DNA of 64,000 bases from DATHBD01 sp035296325 (GTDB lineage: Bacteria > Actinomycetota > Actinomycetes > Mycobacteriales > Micromonosporaceae), in contig DATHBD010000026.1 of NCBI GenBank assembly GCA_035296325.1, positions 28,457 through 92,456 on the forward strand, given 5' to 3'. This document shows, piece after piece, positions 1-7,746 of the stretch (the first letter of the stretch is position 1; each line of letters starts with the position of its first letter). The notes beneath the pieces are model-generated. The model saw nothing but the letters and a program-made list of their open reading frames with translations. It was not told where the DNA came from and did not search any database. A program made the position numbers and the translations under genes.

Positions 1-624
1 GACACGCTCGACGAGGAGTCGGCGAACCTGCCCGGTGACGCCCGGATCGCCGCCCACCTGGTCAGTACGGAGACCCGCCGTCTGGTGCACCTGGTGGACA
101 ACCTGATCGAGATCAGTCGCTTCGACACCGGCCGGGCCGAACTGCGCGTCGAGGGCGACGTCGACCTCGCCGCCGTCGTCGCCGCCAGCCTCGCCGCCCG
201 CGGCTGGACGGACCGGGTCGAGACCGTGGTGACGCCGGGAGTGCTGGCTGAGGTGGATCGGCGGCGTATCGACGTGATTGTTGCCAATCTGGTCGGCAAT
301 GCCCTCCGGCACGGGCAGCCCCCGGTCACCGTACGTGTCCATTGCCAGGGCCTACCGGGCTCCGCGGAGGAACAGGCCGGTGTCCTGGTGACCGACTCCG
401 GGCCGGGGCTACCGCCGGGCGCCGCAGGGCAGGTCTTCGAACGGTTCTACAAGGCCGACAGCGCCCGCACCCGGTCCGAGGGCAGCGGTCTCGGGCTCGC
501 CATCGCCCTGGAGAACGCCCGCCTGCACGGCGGCACCATCGAGGCGGGCAATCTGCCGGGCGGCGGCGCGTACTTCCACGTTCTCCTGCCCCGCCGGGCC
601 GGTGGAAGCACTCGGCATGCCTAG
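1..624 (+). CDS. Sensor histidine kinase, C-terminal part (5' end outside window)
   Basis: The reading frame is open from the first base and ends at 622-624. It encodes the end of the dimerisation region (VHLVDNLIEISRFDTG, typical just after the H-box) and a complete HATPase domain. Visible motifs are the N box (NLVGNALRHG), G1 (DSGPGLP), the F box (FERFYK) and G2 (GSGLGLAI). These bind ATP for autophosphorylation of a His that must lie upstream of the window. The protein would act at the membrane as the sensor of a two-component system; the regulator is presumably upstream. The next gene, a lipoprotein, starts 8 bases before this stop, so the two are probably co-translated. A lipoprotein paired with a kinase recalls cell-envelope stress systems such as CseA/CseC, but the stimulus cannot be read from the sequence. 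Confidence 0.93.
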   Translation, partial: DTLDEESANLPGDARIAAHLVSTETRRLVHLVDNLIEISRFDTGRAELRVEGDVDLAAVVAASLAARGWTDRVETVVTPGVLAEVDRRRIDVIVANLVGNALRHGQPPVTVRVHCQGLPGSAEEQAGVLVTDSGPGLPPGAAGQVFERFYKADSARTRSEGSGLGLAIALENARLHGGTIEAGNLPGGGAYFHVLLPRRAGGSTRHA

Positions 625-1174
625 GCCCGGGTCGTGGTGGGCTGTGCTCGGTGCGGCCCTCCTGGTGCTGACCGGCTGCGGCATCCGCCCGACCGCCGCG
701 GTCGACGCGGGCGACCCGCCGTCCGGCATCGCCACAGCTGCGGGGCCCGCGGCCGACAAACCCCTCACCGTCGGCGTGTACTTCCTGCACCAGGGCAAAC
801 TCCGCAGGGTTGAGCGCCCCGCGTCGTTCCCCGGCCCGGACACCGGCTTGGTTACCGACCCGGCGTCTGCCGCCCTGCACTATCTGTTCGTGGGCCCCGA
901 CGCGGCGGAGTTCGAAGCCGGCACGGGGACCGCGATCCCGCCCGTGGATCCTCTCTCCGTGTTCTTCCGGCCGGACGGCGACGGACCGGGACCGCCGGTC
1001 ATGGTCGTCAACGTGGCCTCGGGCGATCTTTCGATCCTGGCCCAACAGCAGCTGAGTTGCACGATAAGGGAACGGCGGGGAATCTTCGCCACCCTGCCGC
1101 TGCGGGTCGACGACGGCAGCGGGAGGCAGTCGAAGCTGGCGGACTGCCCGCCGGGAATACTGGCGAACCGGTAA
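617..1174 (+). CDS. GerMN-domain lipoprotein
   Basis: The 185-residue protein starts at ATG 617, preceded by a GGTGG element at 601-605, and overlaps the kinase gene by 8 bases; an in-frame GTG at 602 is an alternative. The N-terminus is a lipoprotein signal with lipobox LTGC around residues 18-21. The body (LTVGVYFLHQGKLRRVERP, then ALHYLFVGPDAAEFEAGTGTAIPP) fits the GerMN fold found in spore-germination and LpqB-type lipoproteins. It is inferred to sit on the outer face of the membrane and possibly modulate the neighbouring sensor kinase. Two Cys near the C-terminus (about residues 150 and 177) could form a disulfide. The domain call rests on pattern recognition. Confidence 0.75.
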   Translation: MPRPGSWWAVLGAALLVLTGCGIRPTAAVDAGDPPSGIATAAGPAADKPLTVGVYFLHQGKLRRVERPASFPGPDTGLVTDPASAALHYLFVGPDAAEFEAGTGTAIPPVDPLSVFFRPDGDGPGPPVMVVNVASGDLSILAQQQLSCTIRERRGIFATLPLRVDDGSGRQSKLADCPPGILANR

Positions 1175-1195
1175 GGACCCGGCGCCGCCGGGCTG

Positions 1196-2041
1196 TCACG
1201 AGCTGGGCGGTGCGTCGTCGTACTCCCCGGCCGGGCCCCGGTACATTGCCCCGTCCGGCACCGGCCAGGCGTTCGGCCGGCAGCCGTGCAGGCCGAGCGT
1301 CTGCTGCTGCATCACCGGGGCCGCCGCCCCGGGGCCGGGGCAGAGTTGATGGCCGTGGCCCAGGCGGTGGCCGACCTCGTGGTTGACGACGTAATCGCGG
1401 TACGCGGCCAGGGTGCCCCCGACGGCTGACGCGCCGTTCACCCAGCGGGCCACGTTGATCACCACCGTGTCGCCGTTGCGACACGATGTGTACCGGTCGT
1501 AGGAGCTGCCGCAGAGCCGGTCGCGGGTCACGGGCGTGGCCAGGTAGATGACGAAGTCGGCGGCCTCGCCGCCGCCCACGCGTTGCAACCTGATGTCGCC
1601 GTTGCCTATCCAGCTCCGCGGGTCGGACAGCGTGCCGGTCACGGCCGCGGCGAACTCCTCGGCCCCCACGTTTGCGATGCCGCGTTCCACGGCCACGTGG
1701 TAACGCAGCAGGTTGCCGGCGGCGCCCGCCACAATGCTGGGCTCGCTGGCCAGCTGCCATGTGCCCGCACCCTGGTCCGGGAAGGTGATTTCGGCCGGGA
1801 GACGCGGGGGTTCCGCCGCGCCGTCGGCAGGTGCCGCCGTGCCGGGTGCCCCGGGTGGCGGTGTCCATGTCGCTGTCACCGACTGGGGAGCGCGATCCGC
1901 CTCGCGGGCCCGCGTCGCTGTGGGGCCCGTCGTGAGGACCAGGATCCCGGCGGCACCGACCGCGACTGCGACTGCGAGCCATGCGAGCGGCCCACGGCGC
2001 CGCGCGTGGCGAAAGCGTACTCGGACTGCATCTGTCGGCAT
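1196..2041 (-). CDS. Membrane-anchored DUF3152 zinc metalloprotease-like protein
   Basis: This 281-residue protein has a basic N-terminus (RFRHARRRG) followed by one hydrophobic segment (about residues 19-38), so the rest should lie outside the cell. The C-terminal domain contains NHEVGHRLGHGHQLC, an extended zincin motif HExxHxxGHxH with three zinc ligands and a catalytic Glu. Four Cys in the domain probably make disulfides. This is the DUF3152 family of actinobacterial secreted proteins, which look like metzincins but have no established substrate. It is convergent with the lipoprotein gene (22 bp between stops). The start ATG at 2039-2041 precedes a TM-type N-terminus. Activity is inferred from the motif only. 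Confidence 0.85.
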   Translation of the reverse strand: MPTDAVRVRFRHARRRGPLAWLAVAVAVGAAGILVLTTGPTATRAREADRAPQSVTATWTPPPGAPGTAAPADGAAEPPRLPAEITFPDQGAGTWQLASEPSIVAGAAGNLLRYHVAVERGIANVGAEEFAAAVTGTLSDPRSWIGNGDIRLQRVGGGEAADFVIYLATPVTRDRLCGSSYDRYTSCRNGDTVVINVARWVNGASAVGGTLAAYRDYVVNHEVGHRLGHGHQLCPGPGAAAPVMQQQTLGLHGCRPNAWPVPDGAMYRGPAGEYDDAPPSS

Positions 2042-2443
2042 GGCGAAGCTCCTCGGGCGGGCGCGGGTGCGCCCTCGTCGCCATGGAGACTGGTGGCCCG
2101 ACGTCCGGATGCCGTCCGGGCTTTGTCTCGGTTCTGCTACAACGTGCCGCCCACCATCGACGAATCCAACAGCTTGACACCATTACAGTGAGCACCGGGT
2201 CGGTGGCAGGTACGGCGGTGCGCGCAACGATCCGGGCAGACATCGGCTTGCTCGGACCACCTGACCGGCACGGCCGCAGAGGTGCCGCTCAATGCGCAGT
2301 CCAGACGTCAGCCATCCTCGGGCGTCAAATTCCCCGCTGGCCGGCAGCCGTGGGCACCGTCGCCGACATCGATCCTTCTTGCTTCTCCGCCGACTGTCGG
2401 TAGTATCTCCGTGCTTTGGCCTGCAACGGGGAGGAAGATCCAT
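2042..2443. other. Intergenic region between divergent genes
   Basis: About 400 bp separates the DUF3152 gene (minus) from the LPXTG protein gene (plus). I see no convincing coding potential. Its only supported contents are a promoter-like pair near the right end (2379-2406) and the ribosome binding site of the next gene (GGGGAGGAAG at 2428-2437). Confidence 0.5.
2379..2406 (+). promoter_or_regulatory. Putative sigma-70-type promoter of the LPXTG protein gene
   Basis: TTGCTT at 2379-2384 and TAGTAT at 2401-2406 are separated by 16 bases, a reasonable -35/-10 pair for an actinobacterial housekeeping sigma factor. Transcription would start near 2413, giving a leader of about 30 bases that includes the strong ribosome binding site at 2428-2437. 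Predicted by eye. Confidence 0.4.
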
Positions 2444-3178
2444 ATGCGATGGAAGACTTCGGCCGGCGCCCTCATGGCGCTGGCCTTTATTGTCCCGGCA
2501 GCGCCGGCGGCGGCACAAATCGAAGCGCCCGGGCTCAACGCGGCCTGTCAAACGGTCGAGCGCAAGGTTTACAAGGACATGCGCAAGCTTGTCACCATCG
2601 ATCTGGATACCGCCACCAATGTGGAGATTCGGATCTTGGCCAACCAGATCATGGCCGCGGCAAACGCCGACTCGTTGCCCGTTTTGCCTCGCGCAATGCA
2701 GGAGCGGCTCGACGGCACCGCGGATGACCTGCGGGCATTCCTCAAGACGGGCATGCTGAACGCCTGGGGAACGGACCTGCGGATCTCGGCGGTCCGGACG
2801 TTGACGAGCGCTGGTGCCAACGTGAAGGCGGCCGCTCAAGAGGTGCTCGACACCACGGCCATCGATGCCTACCTGGCTTACCTGAACGACGGCCTGTACG
2901 CCGCACGTACGCTTGACTGCGCGTCTCAGCCCACACCGACACCGAGCGTCACGCCCAGCGCCACGACGACCGTTGCACCGACCCCTGGTTCCTCGGCCAG
3001 CCCGGGTACCCCCGGCGCTTCCTCGGCCAGCCCAGGTACCCCGGTCGGCGAGGGCGGGGGGCTGCCCGTGACCGGTGTCGACACCGGGGCTCTGGCCGGC
3101 ATCGGCGGTGCGCTTCTGCTCCTCGGCGGCGCTGGCTACCTGATCGGACGCCGACGCCGTTCCCGCTTCGTGGCATAG
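2444..3178 (+). CDS. LPXTG-anchored, helix-rich cell-surface protein (ALF-repeat-like)
   Basis: The 244-residue protein starts at ATG 2444 behind a strong GGGGAGGAAG site. It has a signal peptide (about residues 1-23, ending APAAAAQ) and then a roughly 130-residue Ala/Leu-rich helical domain (VEIRILANQIMAAANADSLP, then ISAVRTLTSAGANVKAAAQE) resembling short ALF repeats. A Thr/Pro/Ser-rich spacer follows with the duplicated element SSASPGTPGA / SSASPGTPVG. The C-terminus is a sortase signal: LPVTG, a hydrophobic segment, then RRRRSR. Sortase would cleave between T and G and attach the protein to peptidoglycan. Two Cys in the helical domain may form a disulfide. The ligand is unknown. A strong hairpin follows the stop. 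Confidence 0.85.
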   Translation: MRWKTSAGALMALAFIVPAAPAAAQIEAPGLNAACQTVERKVYKDMRKLVTIDLDTATNVEIRILANQIMAAANADSLPVLPRAMQERLDGTADDLRAFLKTGMLNAWGTDLRISAVRTLTSAGANVKAAAQEVLDTTAIDAYLAYLNDGLYAARTLDCASQPTPTPSVTPSATTTVAPTPGSSASPGTPGASSASPGTPVGEGGGLPVTGVDTGALAGIGGALLLLGGAGYLIGRRRRSRFVA

Positions 3179-3187
3179 CTGACTCGA

Positions 3188-3222
3188 CGCGCCCGGCTCG
3201 ATGCTTCGTCGAGCCGGGCGCG
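3188..3222 (+). terminator. Strong hairpin terminator after the LPXTG protein gene
   Basis: The arms CGCGCCCGGCTCGA (3188-3201) and TCGAGCCGGGCGCG (3209-3222) form a perfect 14-bp stem with a 7-base loop, starting 9 bases after the stop codon. There is no T tract, which is common in actinobacteria. Confidence 0.8.
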
Positions 3223-3318
3223 ATCAGCGGCTGTGCTGGCGAGGTTCGTCGCGGCCCGAAGGCAAGCCACAACGTATGTGGGTCGACGAGCCGGCGGCGT
3301 CGTCGCGGTGGCCGCGGG

Positions 3319-4584
3319 CTACCCGGCGGCCAGTGTCCACTGCTGGTTCGCGCCGCCGTTGTCCGACCACTGGATGACGGCGGTGCCGTCGGCGGTCGAG
3401 GCACCGGTCACGTCGAGTACCTTGCCGCTGTTGCGGTTGACCAGCTTGCGGTGCCCGCCGGTGGTCACCACCTGCCAGTGCTGATTGGTGCCGCCGGTGT
3501 CGCTGTACTGCAGGACGGCCGCGCCGTCCAGGATGGACCGTCCGCCGACGTCGAGCAGCTTGCCGTTGGCCCGGTTGACCAGCTTGACGTAGCCGCCGCC
3601 CGCATCGGCGACCCGCCACTGCTGGCTGGCGTTGCCGGTGTCAGTGGTCTGCACGATGGCGGCGCCGTCGGCGGCGGAGTTGCCGCTCGGCGCGAGCACC
3701 TTGCCGCTGCTGCGGTTGACCAGCTTCACTGTGCCGGCCGCCGGGGTGGTCGGCACGACTTCGGTCGAGGGGTTGACGAGTTGGAACGCGTCGGCCGGGT
3801 TGCCGGCGAGTTGTTTCACGTCGTCGAAGTACAAGACGCGGCTCTCGTTGGGGGTGTAGCCGGCGGTGTCCGCGCAGTACATTCCGAACTTCAGGCCGAT
3901 GTGGTTGTCGGTCTGGGCGGCGAGTTGGTCGCCGGCGTAGGTGCCCCACGAGGCAAAGTTGATGTTGGTCGCCCGGTAGGTCGGCCGGTCTTGTGGAGCG
4001 CCGTTGTACCAGACGCCGATCTGGCCGGCGTTGGCCTTGGACACGATGTACTGCATGGTGATGGGTAACCAGGTGTCCCGGGGGATGTTCGTGTCCAGGC
4101 GGGTACGGGTCGCGGTACCGCAGGCGCCGCGGTGGTCGAACCACAGTTCGTTGTTCTCCACTGCCAGTGTGCCGGCCCAGGAGGAGCAGCCGCCCTCGTT
4201 GAAGATCTGGGCGATGATGGTGTACTTGTCACGGGGGAAACCGGTGGAGGGCAGGCGGAATTTGAACCCGTACCAGCCTGCCTTGTACGACTTCAGGTCG
4301 CTGCATGCTTCGGCTCCGCGATCCATTCGCGTGCCGTTGTAGCCTGCCTGGGTCCAGTAGAACTTCGCCGCCCGGGTGCCGGCGATGGACTCGACGCGAC
4401 CGTAGTTCGGGCTCTGGGTGGTGCATACCGAGTACGGCGATAATTGACTGTCTTCGAAGTCGGTGGCCTTGTACGTGGGGGTGTCCACTCGGATGGTGGC
4501 GGCGTCGGCGACGCGTATCACGCCGATCGTCAACCCCACCGCCGCGATGACCAGCACCGCCAGTCCGGTGTGCTTGAGCCGCAT
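3319..4584 (-). CDS. Secreted polysaccharide lyase with C-terminal ricin-type modules
   Basis: The 421-residue protein starts at ATG 4584, chosen because GGAGGGT (complement of 4591-4597) lies just upstream and the next residues form a signal peptide (MRLKHTGLAVLVIAAVG, cleavage near ADAAT). An ATG 72 bases further upstream is less likely. The first about 250 residues form a jelly-roll lyase domain of the heparin lyase I/PF14099 type; telling stretches are GWYGFKFRLPSTGFPRDKYT, NELWFDHRG and YFDDVKQL. The last about 140 residues are three RICIN-type carbohydrate-binding repeats (KLVNRNSGKVLDV, DGTAVIQWSDNGG, NQQW). It should cleave an acidic polysaccharide outside the cell by beta-elimination; the substrate is not known. 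The binding module is nearly the same as that on the GH2 enzyme at 49.4 kb. Confidence 0.85.
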   Translation of the reverse strand: MRLKHTGLAVLVIAAVGLTIGVIRVADAATIRVDTPTYKATDFEDSQLSPYSVCTTQSPNYGRVESIAGTRAAKFYWTQAGYNGTRMDRGAEACSDLKSYKAGWYGFKFRLPSTGFPRDKYTIIAQIFNEGGCSSWAGTLAVENNELWFDHRGACGTATRTRLDTNIPRDTWLPITMQYIVSKANAGQIGVWYNGAPQDRPTYRATNINFASWGTYAGDQLAAQTDNHIGLKFGMYCADTAGYTPNESRVLYFDDVKQLAGNPADAFQLVNPSTEVVPTTPAAGTVKLVNRSSGKVLAPSGNSAADGAAIVQTTDTGNASQQWRVADAGGGYVKLVNRANGKLLDVGGRSILDGAAVLQYSDTGGTNQHWQVVTTGGHRKLVNRNSGKVLDVTGASTADGTAVIQWSDNGGANQQWTLAAG

Positions 4585-4690
4585 CTGTTGACCCTCCAGA
4601 GGCTGGTGCCCCGGGGTCCGTGACCGATGAGGCATTGAATATCGCCGATGCAGCACGTCTCGTTCGGGTGGTCAGAGTAGTCGATAGTTC

Positions 4691-4702
4691 GGACATATGT
4701 CC
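4691..4702. promoter_or_regulatory. Perfect 12-bp palindrome upstream of the polysaccharide lyase gene
   Basis: GGACATATGTCC is a perfect dyad 107 bases upstream of the lyase start codon, in an otherwise featureless 450-bp intergenic region (4585-5035). It could bind a dimeric repressor or activator of the lyase gene. No regulator gene is adjacent, so the assignment is weak. Confidence 0.3.
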
Positions 4703-5035
4703 ACCTCTCGGTCGTAGCGACAATGCGCCGGGAGTGTCGCTCAGTGTCATGAGAATTGCACGGGAGTTCGGACAGCCGGAGTGGATCGCGAATCGGTAGA
4801 CGGCATGATGGCCGTCGCTACGGTGGCGCTTGGCGGGCTGGGGCGTGCTACGGCAGACCGCTGGCCGTGGCCGGCTACGTTCCGCCGGCTGACCGTAGCG
4901 TGCGAGGCCGTGGCGCAGCCGAACGCGCCCGCCGGAGGCCGGCTCGTGTGTCCGAGTGGCCCGTACGGCGCCACCTCGGCCGCGTCGATGCGACGGGCGC
5001 ACCCACGTGTCGAGTCAGCCGAGTATCTTCGGGCG

Positions 5036-5527
5036 GTGGCGGATGCTCCGGGAGAGTCGTTGGCGGACATGGTCCGGTCGTTCCTCGACGACGGCGAGGT
5101 CGCTCTCGTTCCGGAAGATCGGGACGCCGAGCATCGTAGAAACACGTGGTCCTACAGCGTCGAACCGAATTCGATCGATGTGGCCGACGTTGTCGCTGCC
5201 CTCCACCACGTTACCCAAGGGCTCCGCGACCGATTCGCCAGCCATGTCGGCGTGGCGACGTTCTACGCGTGGTACGACGAACAGACGGGCCAGCTTCGGT
5301 GCTCGGTGCGTTCGGTTGCCCCCGAGAGCCTTCCGTTCGGTGCGGCCTACCGGACCGTGGCCGACGCCGCTGAGGTCGTTCGCCTTGCCGCGGCAGATTC
5401 GCATCCCGGCACGGTCCGGTGGAGCGACCTCGTCGAGGGCGCCGATGAGCCGGAAAGCCATCTGGACAAGCAGTTGGACCCGTTCCCGGTCTGGGCGGCA
5501 ATCATCAAGAACCCCGATACCGCGTGA
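5036..5527 (+). CDS. Conserved hypothetical protein
   Basis: The coding-like part begins at GTG 5036 or ATG 5069, giving about 152-163 residues; the frame is open further upstream but reads as non-coding. The protein is acidic and soluble, with no signal or membrane segment. Recognisable stretches are ADMVRSFLDDGEVALVPED, NTWSYSVEPNSIDVADVV and HVGVATFYAWYDEQTGQLRC. I do not recognise a named family; proteins of this size and texture are common lineage-specific genes in Micromonosporaceae. It is followed within two bases by a truncated HAD hydrolase, so it borders the degraded zone next to tRNA-Pro but looks intact itself. No function is proposed. Confidence 0.6.
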   Translation: MADAPGESLADMVRSFLDDGEVALVPEDRDAEHRRNTWSYSVEPNSIDVADVVAALHHVTQGLRDRFASHVGVATFYAWYDEQTGQLRCSVRSVAPESLPFGAAYRTVADAAEVVRLAAADSHPGTVRWSDLVEGADEPESHLDKQLDPFPVWAAIIKNPDTA

Positions 5528-5528
5528 C

Positions 5529-5924
5529 GGCTTGTGGGTAGGTACTGCAGGAAACCAGACCGTACGGGCGGGTGGTCTCCTCAGGGGGTTGAACTTGGAG
5601 GCGGACATGATCGCCACCTCCGATGACTGGGGCGTGGCGAAGCCCGACGTCGCATTCTTCGACGAGGTCGTGAAGGCGTCGCCGTGCGCACCTGCCGGCT
5701 GCCCAACTCCTCCGGGCGGGGAGATCCTGTACGTCGGTGACCGTTTGGACAACGACATCCGGCCGGCGCACGCTGCGGGCCTGCGTACCGCGTTGATCCG
5801 GCGCGAGCCGTGGGCGGCGATCTGGCACGACGAGCGCGACGTGGCGCCGTTACCCACGATGCGGATCGACTCGCTCGCGGAGCTGCCGGAGCGGATAGAG
5901 GCGTTCAACGCTGCAGCGCGCTGA
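5529..5924 (+). pseudogene. N-terminally truncated HAD-superfamily hydrolase remnant
   Basis: The frame from 5529 gives GLWVGTAGNQTVRAGGLLRG and continues with ATSDDWGVAKPDVAFFD, EILYVGDRLDNDIRPAHAAG and LRTALIRREPW. These are motifs II-IV of a HAD phosphatase of the YjjG/pyrophosphatase type: the Lys in VAKPD and the Asp cluster in VGDRLDNDI. Motif I (DxDxT), which supplies the nucleophile, and the cap domain are missing. The preceding sequence belongs to another gene, so the front half has been lost. A full-length family member has about 230 residues; only about 130 remain. It is almost certainly not functional and ends tail-to-tail, overlapping the next remnant by 20 bases. Confidence 0.7.
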
Positions 5925-6186
5925 GCGTGGTCTGCCAGCCGTACAGGCGGTCATCGAGTTCGCGTACGGCGTCGCTGTCAGCCCAGGGTTGCACGGCTTG
6001 GCGTACGTCGCGGATGCGTTCCATGCCGGTCGCATACCAGGTCATGGTGAACTGGTCCATGGCCTGCTGCGCGTAGACGCACGCTTCGTTGGGATGCTTA
6101 CGGGCGGCCTCGACTGCGGCCAGGTCATCGAAGACGACGACGCGTTGCTTGCCCTCGGCGGCGGGCAGAGCGTCGAGCGCAGTGGT
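5905..6186 (-). pseudogene. C-terminal remnant of an XRE/TPR-type regulator
   Basis: Reading on the minus strand, the last 93 codons of an open frame give ALDALPAAEGKQRVVVFDDL, HPNEACVYAQQAMDQF, WYATGMERIRDVRQAVQPWA and LDDRLYGWQTTLSALQR. This looks like the TPR-rich C-terminal part of actinobacterial XRE-family regulators. No helix-turn-helix part precedes it: the frame runs into unrelated sequence and then across the tRNA gene. It is therefore taken as a broken gene. It lies tail-to-tail with the HAD remnant and next to a DUF397 remnant, a family normally partnered with XRE regulators. Confidence 0.5.
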
Positions 6187-6208
6187 CGGCCCGGTGGCGG
6201 AAGAGCGC

Positions 6209-6397
6209 GGCGAGCGTCCGTACTCCGACAACTGTGTGGAGATGGCGCCGTTGGATGGCGGCCTGGTCGCGGTGCGGGACTCCAAGTGCCCCGATGGCTC
6301 GGTCCTGGCACCGCTGGCAAGATCATCTCCAGATCTTCTCCGAACCGGGCTGGAAAACGGATCAGGCCGGCCCCCCGTGCTGGGGAACCGGCCCTGA
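6209..6397 (+). pseudogene. Frameshifted DUF397-domain remnant
   Basis: On the plus strand YSDNCVEMAPLDGGLVAVRD followed by SKCPDGSVL matches the core of DUF397 proteins (small partners of XRE regulators in Streptomyces and relatives). The expected C-terminal end, WQDHLQIFSEPGW, appears in a different frame from about 6318, showing a frameshift. No start codon or N-terminal WRKSSYS-like segment is present. Its 3' end overlaps the tRNA terminator hairpin. Confidence 0.5.
6363..6396 (-). terminator. Hairpin downstream of tRNA-Pro
   Basis: Outer arms CAGGCCGG (6363-6370) and CCGGCCCTG (6388-6396, one-base bulge) enclose an inner CCCC/GGGG stem. The hairpin lies 18-51 bases beyond the 3' end of the minus-strand tRNA gene and is a plausible terminator for it. 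Confidence 0.5.
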
Positions 6398-6413
6398 CCT
6401 GCTGTTCTCGCTG

Positions 6414-6487
<74 letters not shown>

Positions 6488-6500
6488 AGCGTGCCGAGCA

Positions 6501-6528
6501 ATAGTAGCCCACCGGGTACCAGCGGCAA
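6501..6528 (-). promoter_or_regulatory. Putative promoter of tRNA-Pro
   Basis: On the minus strand TTGCCG (complement of 6523-6528) and TACTAT (complement of 6501-6506) are separated by 16 bases and end 14 bases before the mature tRNA, a good -35/-10 arrangement for a stable RNA gene. Confidence 0.55.
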
Positions 6529-6552
6529 ACTCGATACCCCGGAGCGCCCAAC

Positions 6553-7746
6553 TCAGGCCGGTCGTGGGACGGCGTCGTGCAGGAAGTCGGCCAGCGCCGC
6601 CTCGTACCGCTCCGGGTCGAGGTTCCACGACCGGCAGTGCCCGGCCGTCCGGGTCTCCACCAGCGTCACCAGGTCCGGACGGGCCGCCGCGAACTCCAGG
6701 GTGGGGCCCGGCGACACCAGCATGTCGTCGCGGTCCACGAACGCCAGCACCGGTACGGCGAGGTCCGGGGCGTACCTGCGGTGGTCCAACTGCGCGAGCC
6801 GGACACCGATCCGCCGCTCGACCAGGCGCAGCGTGGCCCATGCCCAGGATGGGGGCAGGGCCAGGCGGCGGGCGTTCATCCGCAGCGTGGTGACCCAGTC
6901 GACCACCGGGCAGTCGAGCACGATGCCCCGGACGGCGTCCACATCGGGCGCGGCGAGGCGGCGCATCGTGGTGAGGATGGCGGCGCCGCCCATCGACCAG
7001 CCGTACAGGACGACGCTGCGGGCGCCGTTGGCCACGGCGTACTGAATGGCGGCGGCGACGTCACGCCACTCGGTGTCGCCGAGGTGGTACTGCCGGCCGA
7101 GGCTGTGCGGGGCGCCGGTGTCGTTGCGGTAGGTGATGACGAGCGTGTGCATGCCGCTGGCGGCCAGCGTCGGAAGCACGCGGAGCACCTCGCCGCGGGG
7201 GGCGCCGCGGCCGTGCACGGCGATGATCCAGGTGCCGTGCGCCGGCGTGGTGGGCGGCACCAGCCAGGCCGGCATGCCGCCGAGTTCACCTGGCACGGTC
7301 ACCTCATCGAACGGCAGGCCGTGCGCCGAGGTGGGGTCGCCCTCGTAGACGTACGCGTTGGAGTACGCGCGGATGCCCGGCCGCAGCGTGCCGCGGCTGA
7401 CCTCCACCACCTCGCGCACGACGCTCGTCCGGTCCGTGCTCAGGACGTCGCCCAGCACGGCGTGACCGCCCAGCCAGGTGAGCCCCATCCGCAGCGGCCC
7501 GGCGAACTCCTCCATGCGGGGCAGGGTCACCGTCCCGTCACCGACGCTGCGGACCCGGATCGGGTACGGCTTGGCGCGGCCCGCGTCGAGCAGGTAACTG
7601 GCCAGGTACCAGCCGGCGCCGGCGGTGCTGGTCGGCAGCAGGACCGCGAGGCTGGCGGCACCGTAGACGGCGGCCCGCACCGGCCAGCGGCGGCCGATGC
7701 CGGCCTCGACGGCGTCGGCGGTACCGAGGTCGGCCTGGGTGGTCAT
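6553..7746 (-). CDS. Membrane-anchored alpha/beta hydrolase
   Basis: The 397-residue protein starts at ATG 7746, which overlaps the stop of the metallophosphoesterase gene by 4 bases (ATGA); the open frame upstream of this ATG is inside that gene. An N-terminal hydrophobic segment (about residues 26-52, AAVYGAASLAVLLPTSTAGA) should anchor it in the membrane. The catalytic domain shows the oxyanion region IIAVHGRGAPRGE, nucleophile elbow GWSMGG (Ser), acid loop FVDRDDMLVSP (Asp) and AGHCRSW (His). This is an esterase/dienelactone-hydrolase-like fold of unknown substrate. The overlap shows co-transcription with the upstream phosphoesterase. Confidence 0.85.
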   Translation of the reverse strand: MTTQADLGTADAVEAGIGRRWPVRAAVYGAASLAVLLPTSTAGAGWYLASYLLDAGRAKPYPIRVRSVGDGTVTLPRMEEFAGPLRMGLTWLGGHAVLGDVLSTDRTSVVREVVEVSRGTLRPGIRAYSNAYVYEGDPTSAHGLPFDEVTVPGELGGMPAWLVPPTTPAHGTWIIAVHGRGAPRGEVLRVLPTLAASGMHTLVITYRNDTGAPHSLGRQYHLGDTEWRDVAAAIQYAVANGARSVVLYGWSMGGAAILTTMRRLAAPDVDAVRGIVLDCPVVDWVTTLRMNARRLALPPSWAWATLRLVERRIGVRLAQLDHRRYAPDLAVPVLAFVDRDDMLVSPGPTLEFAAARPDLVTLVETRTAGHCRSWNLDPERYEAALADFLHDAVPRPA

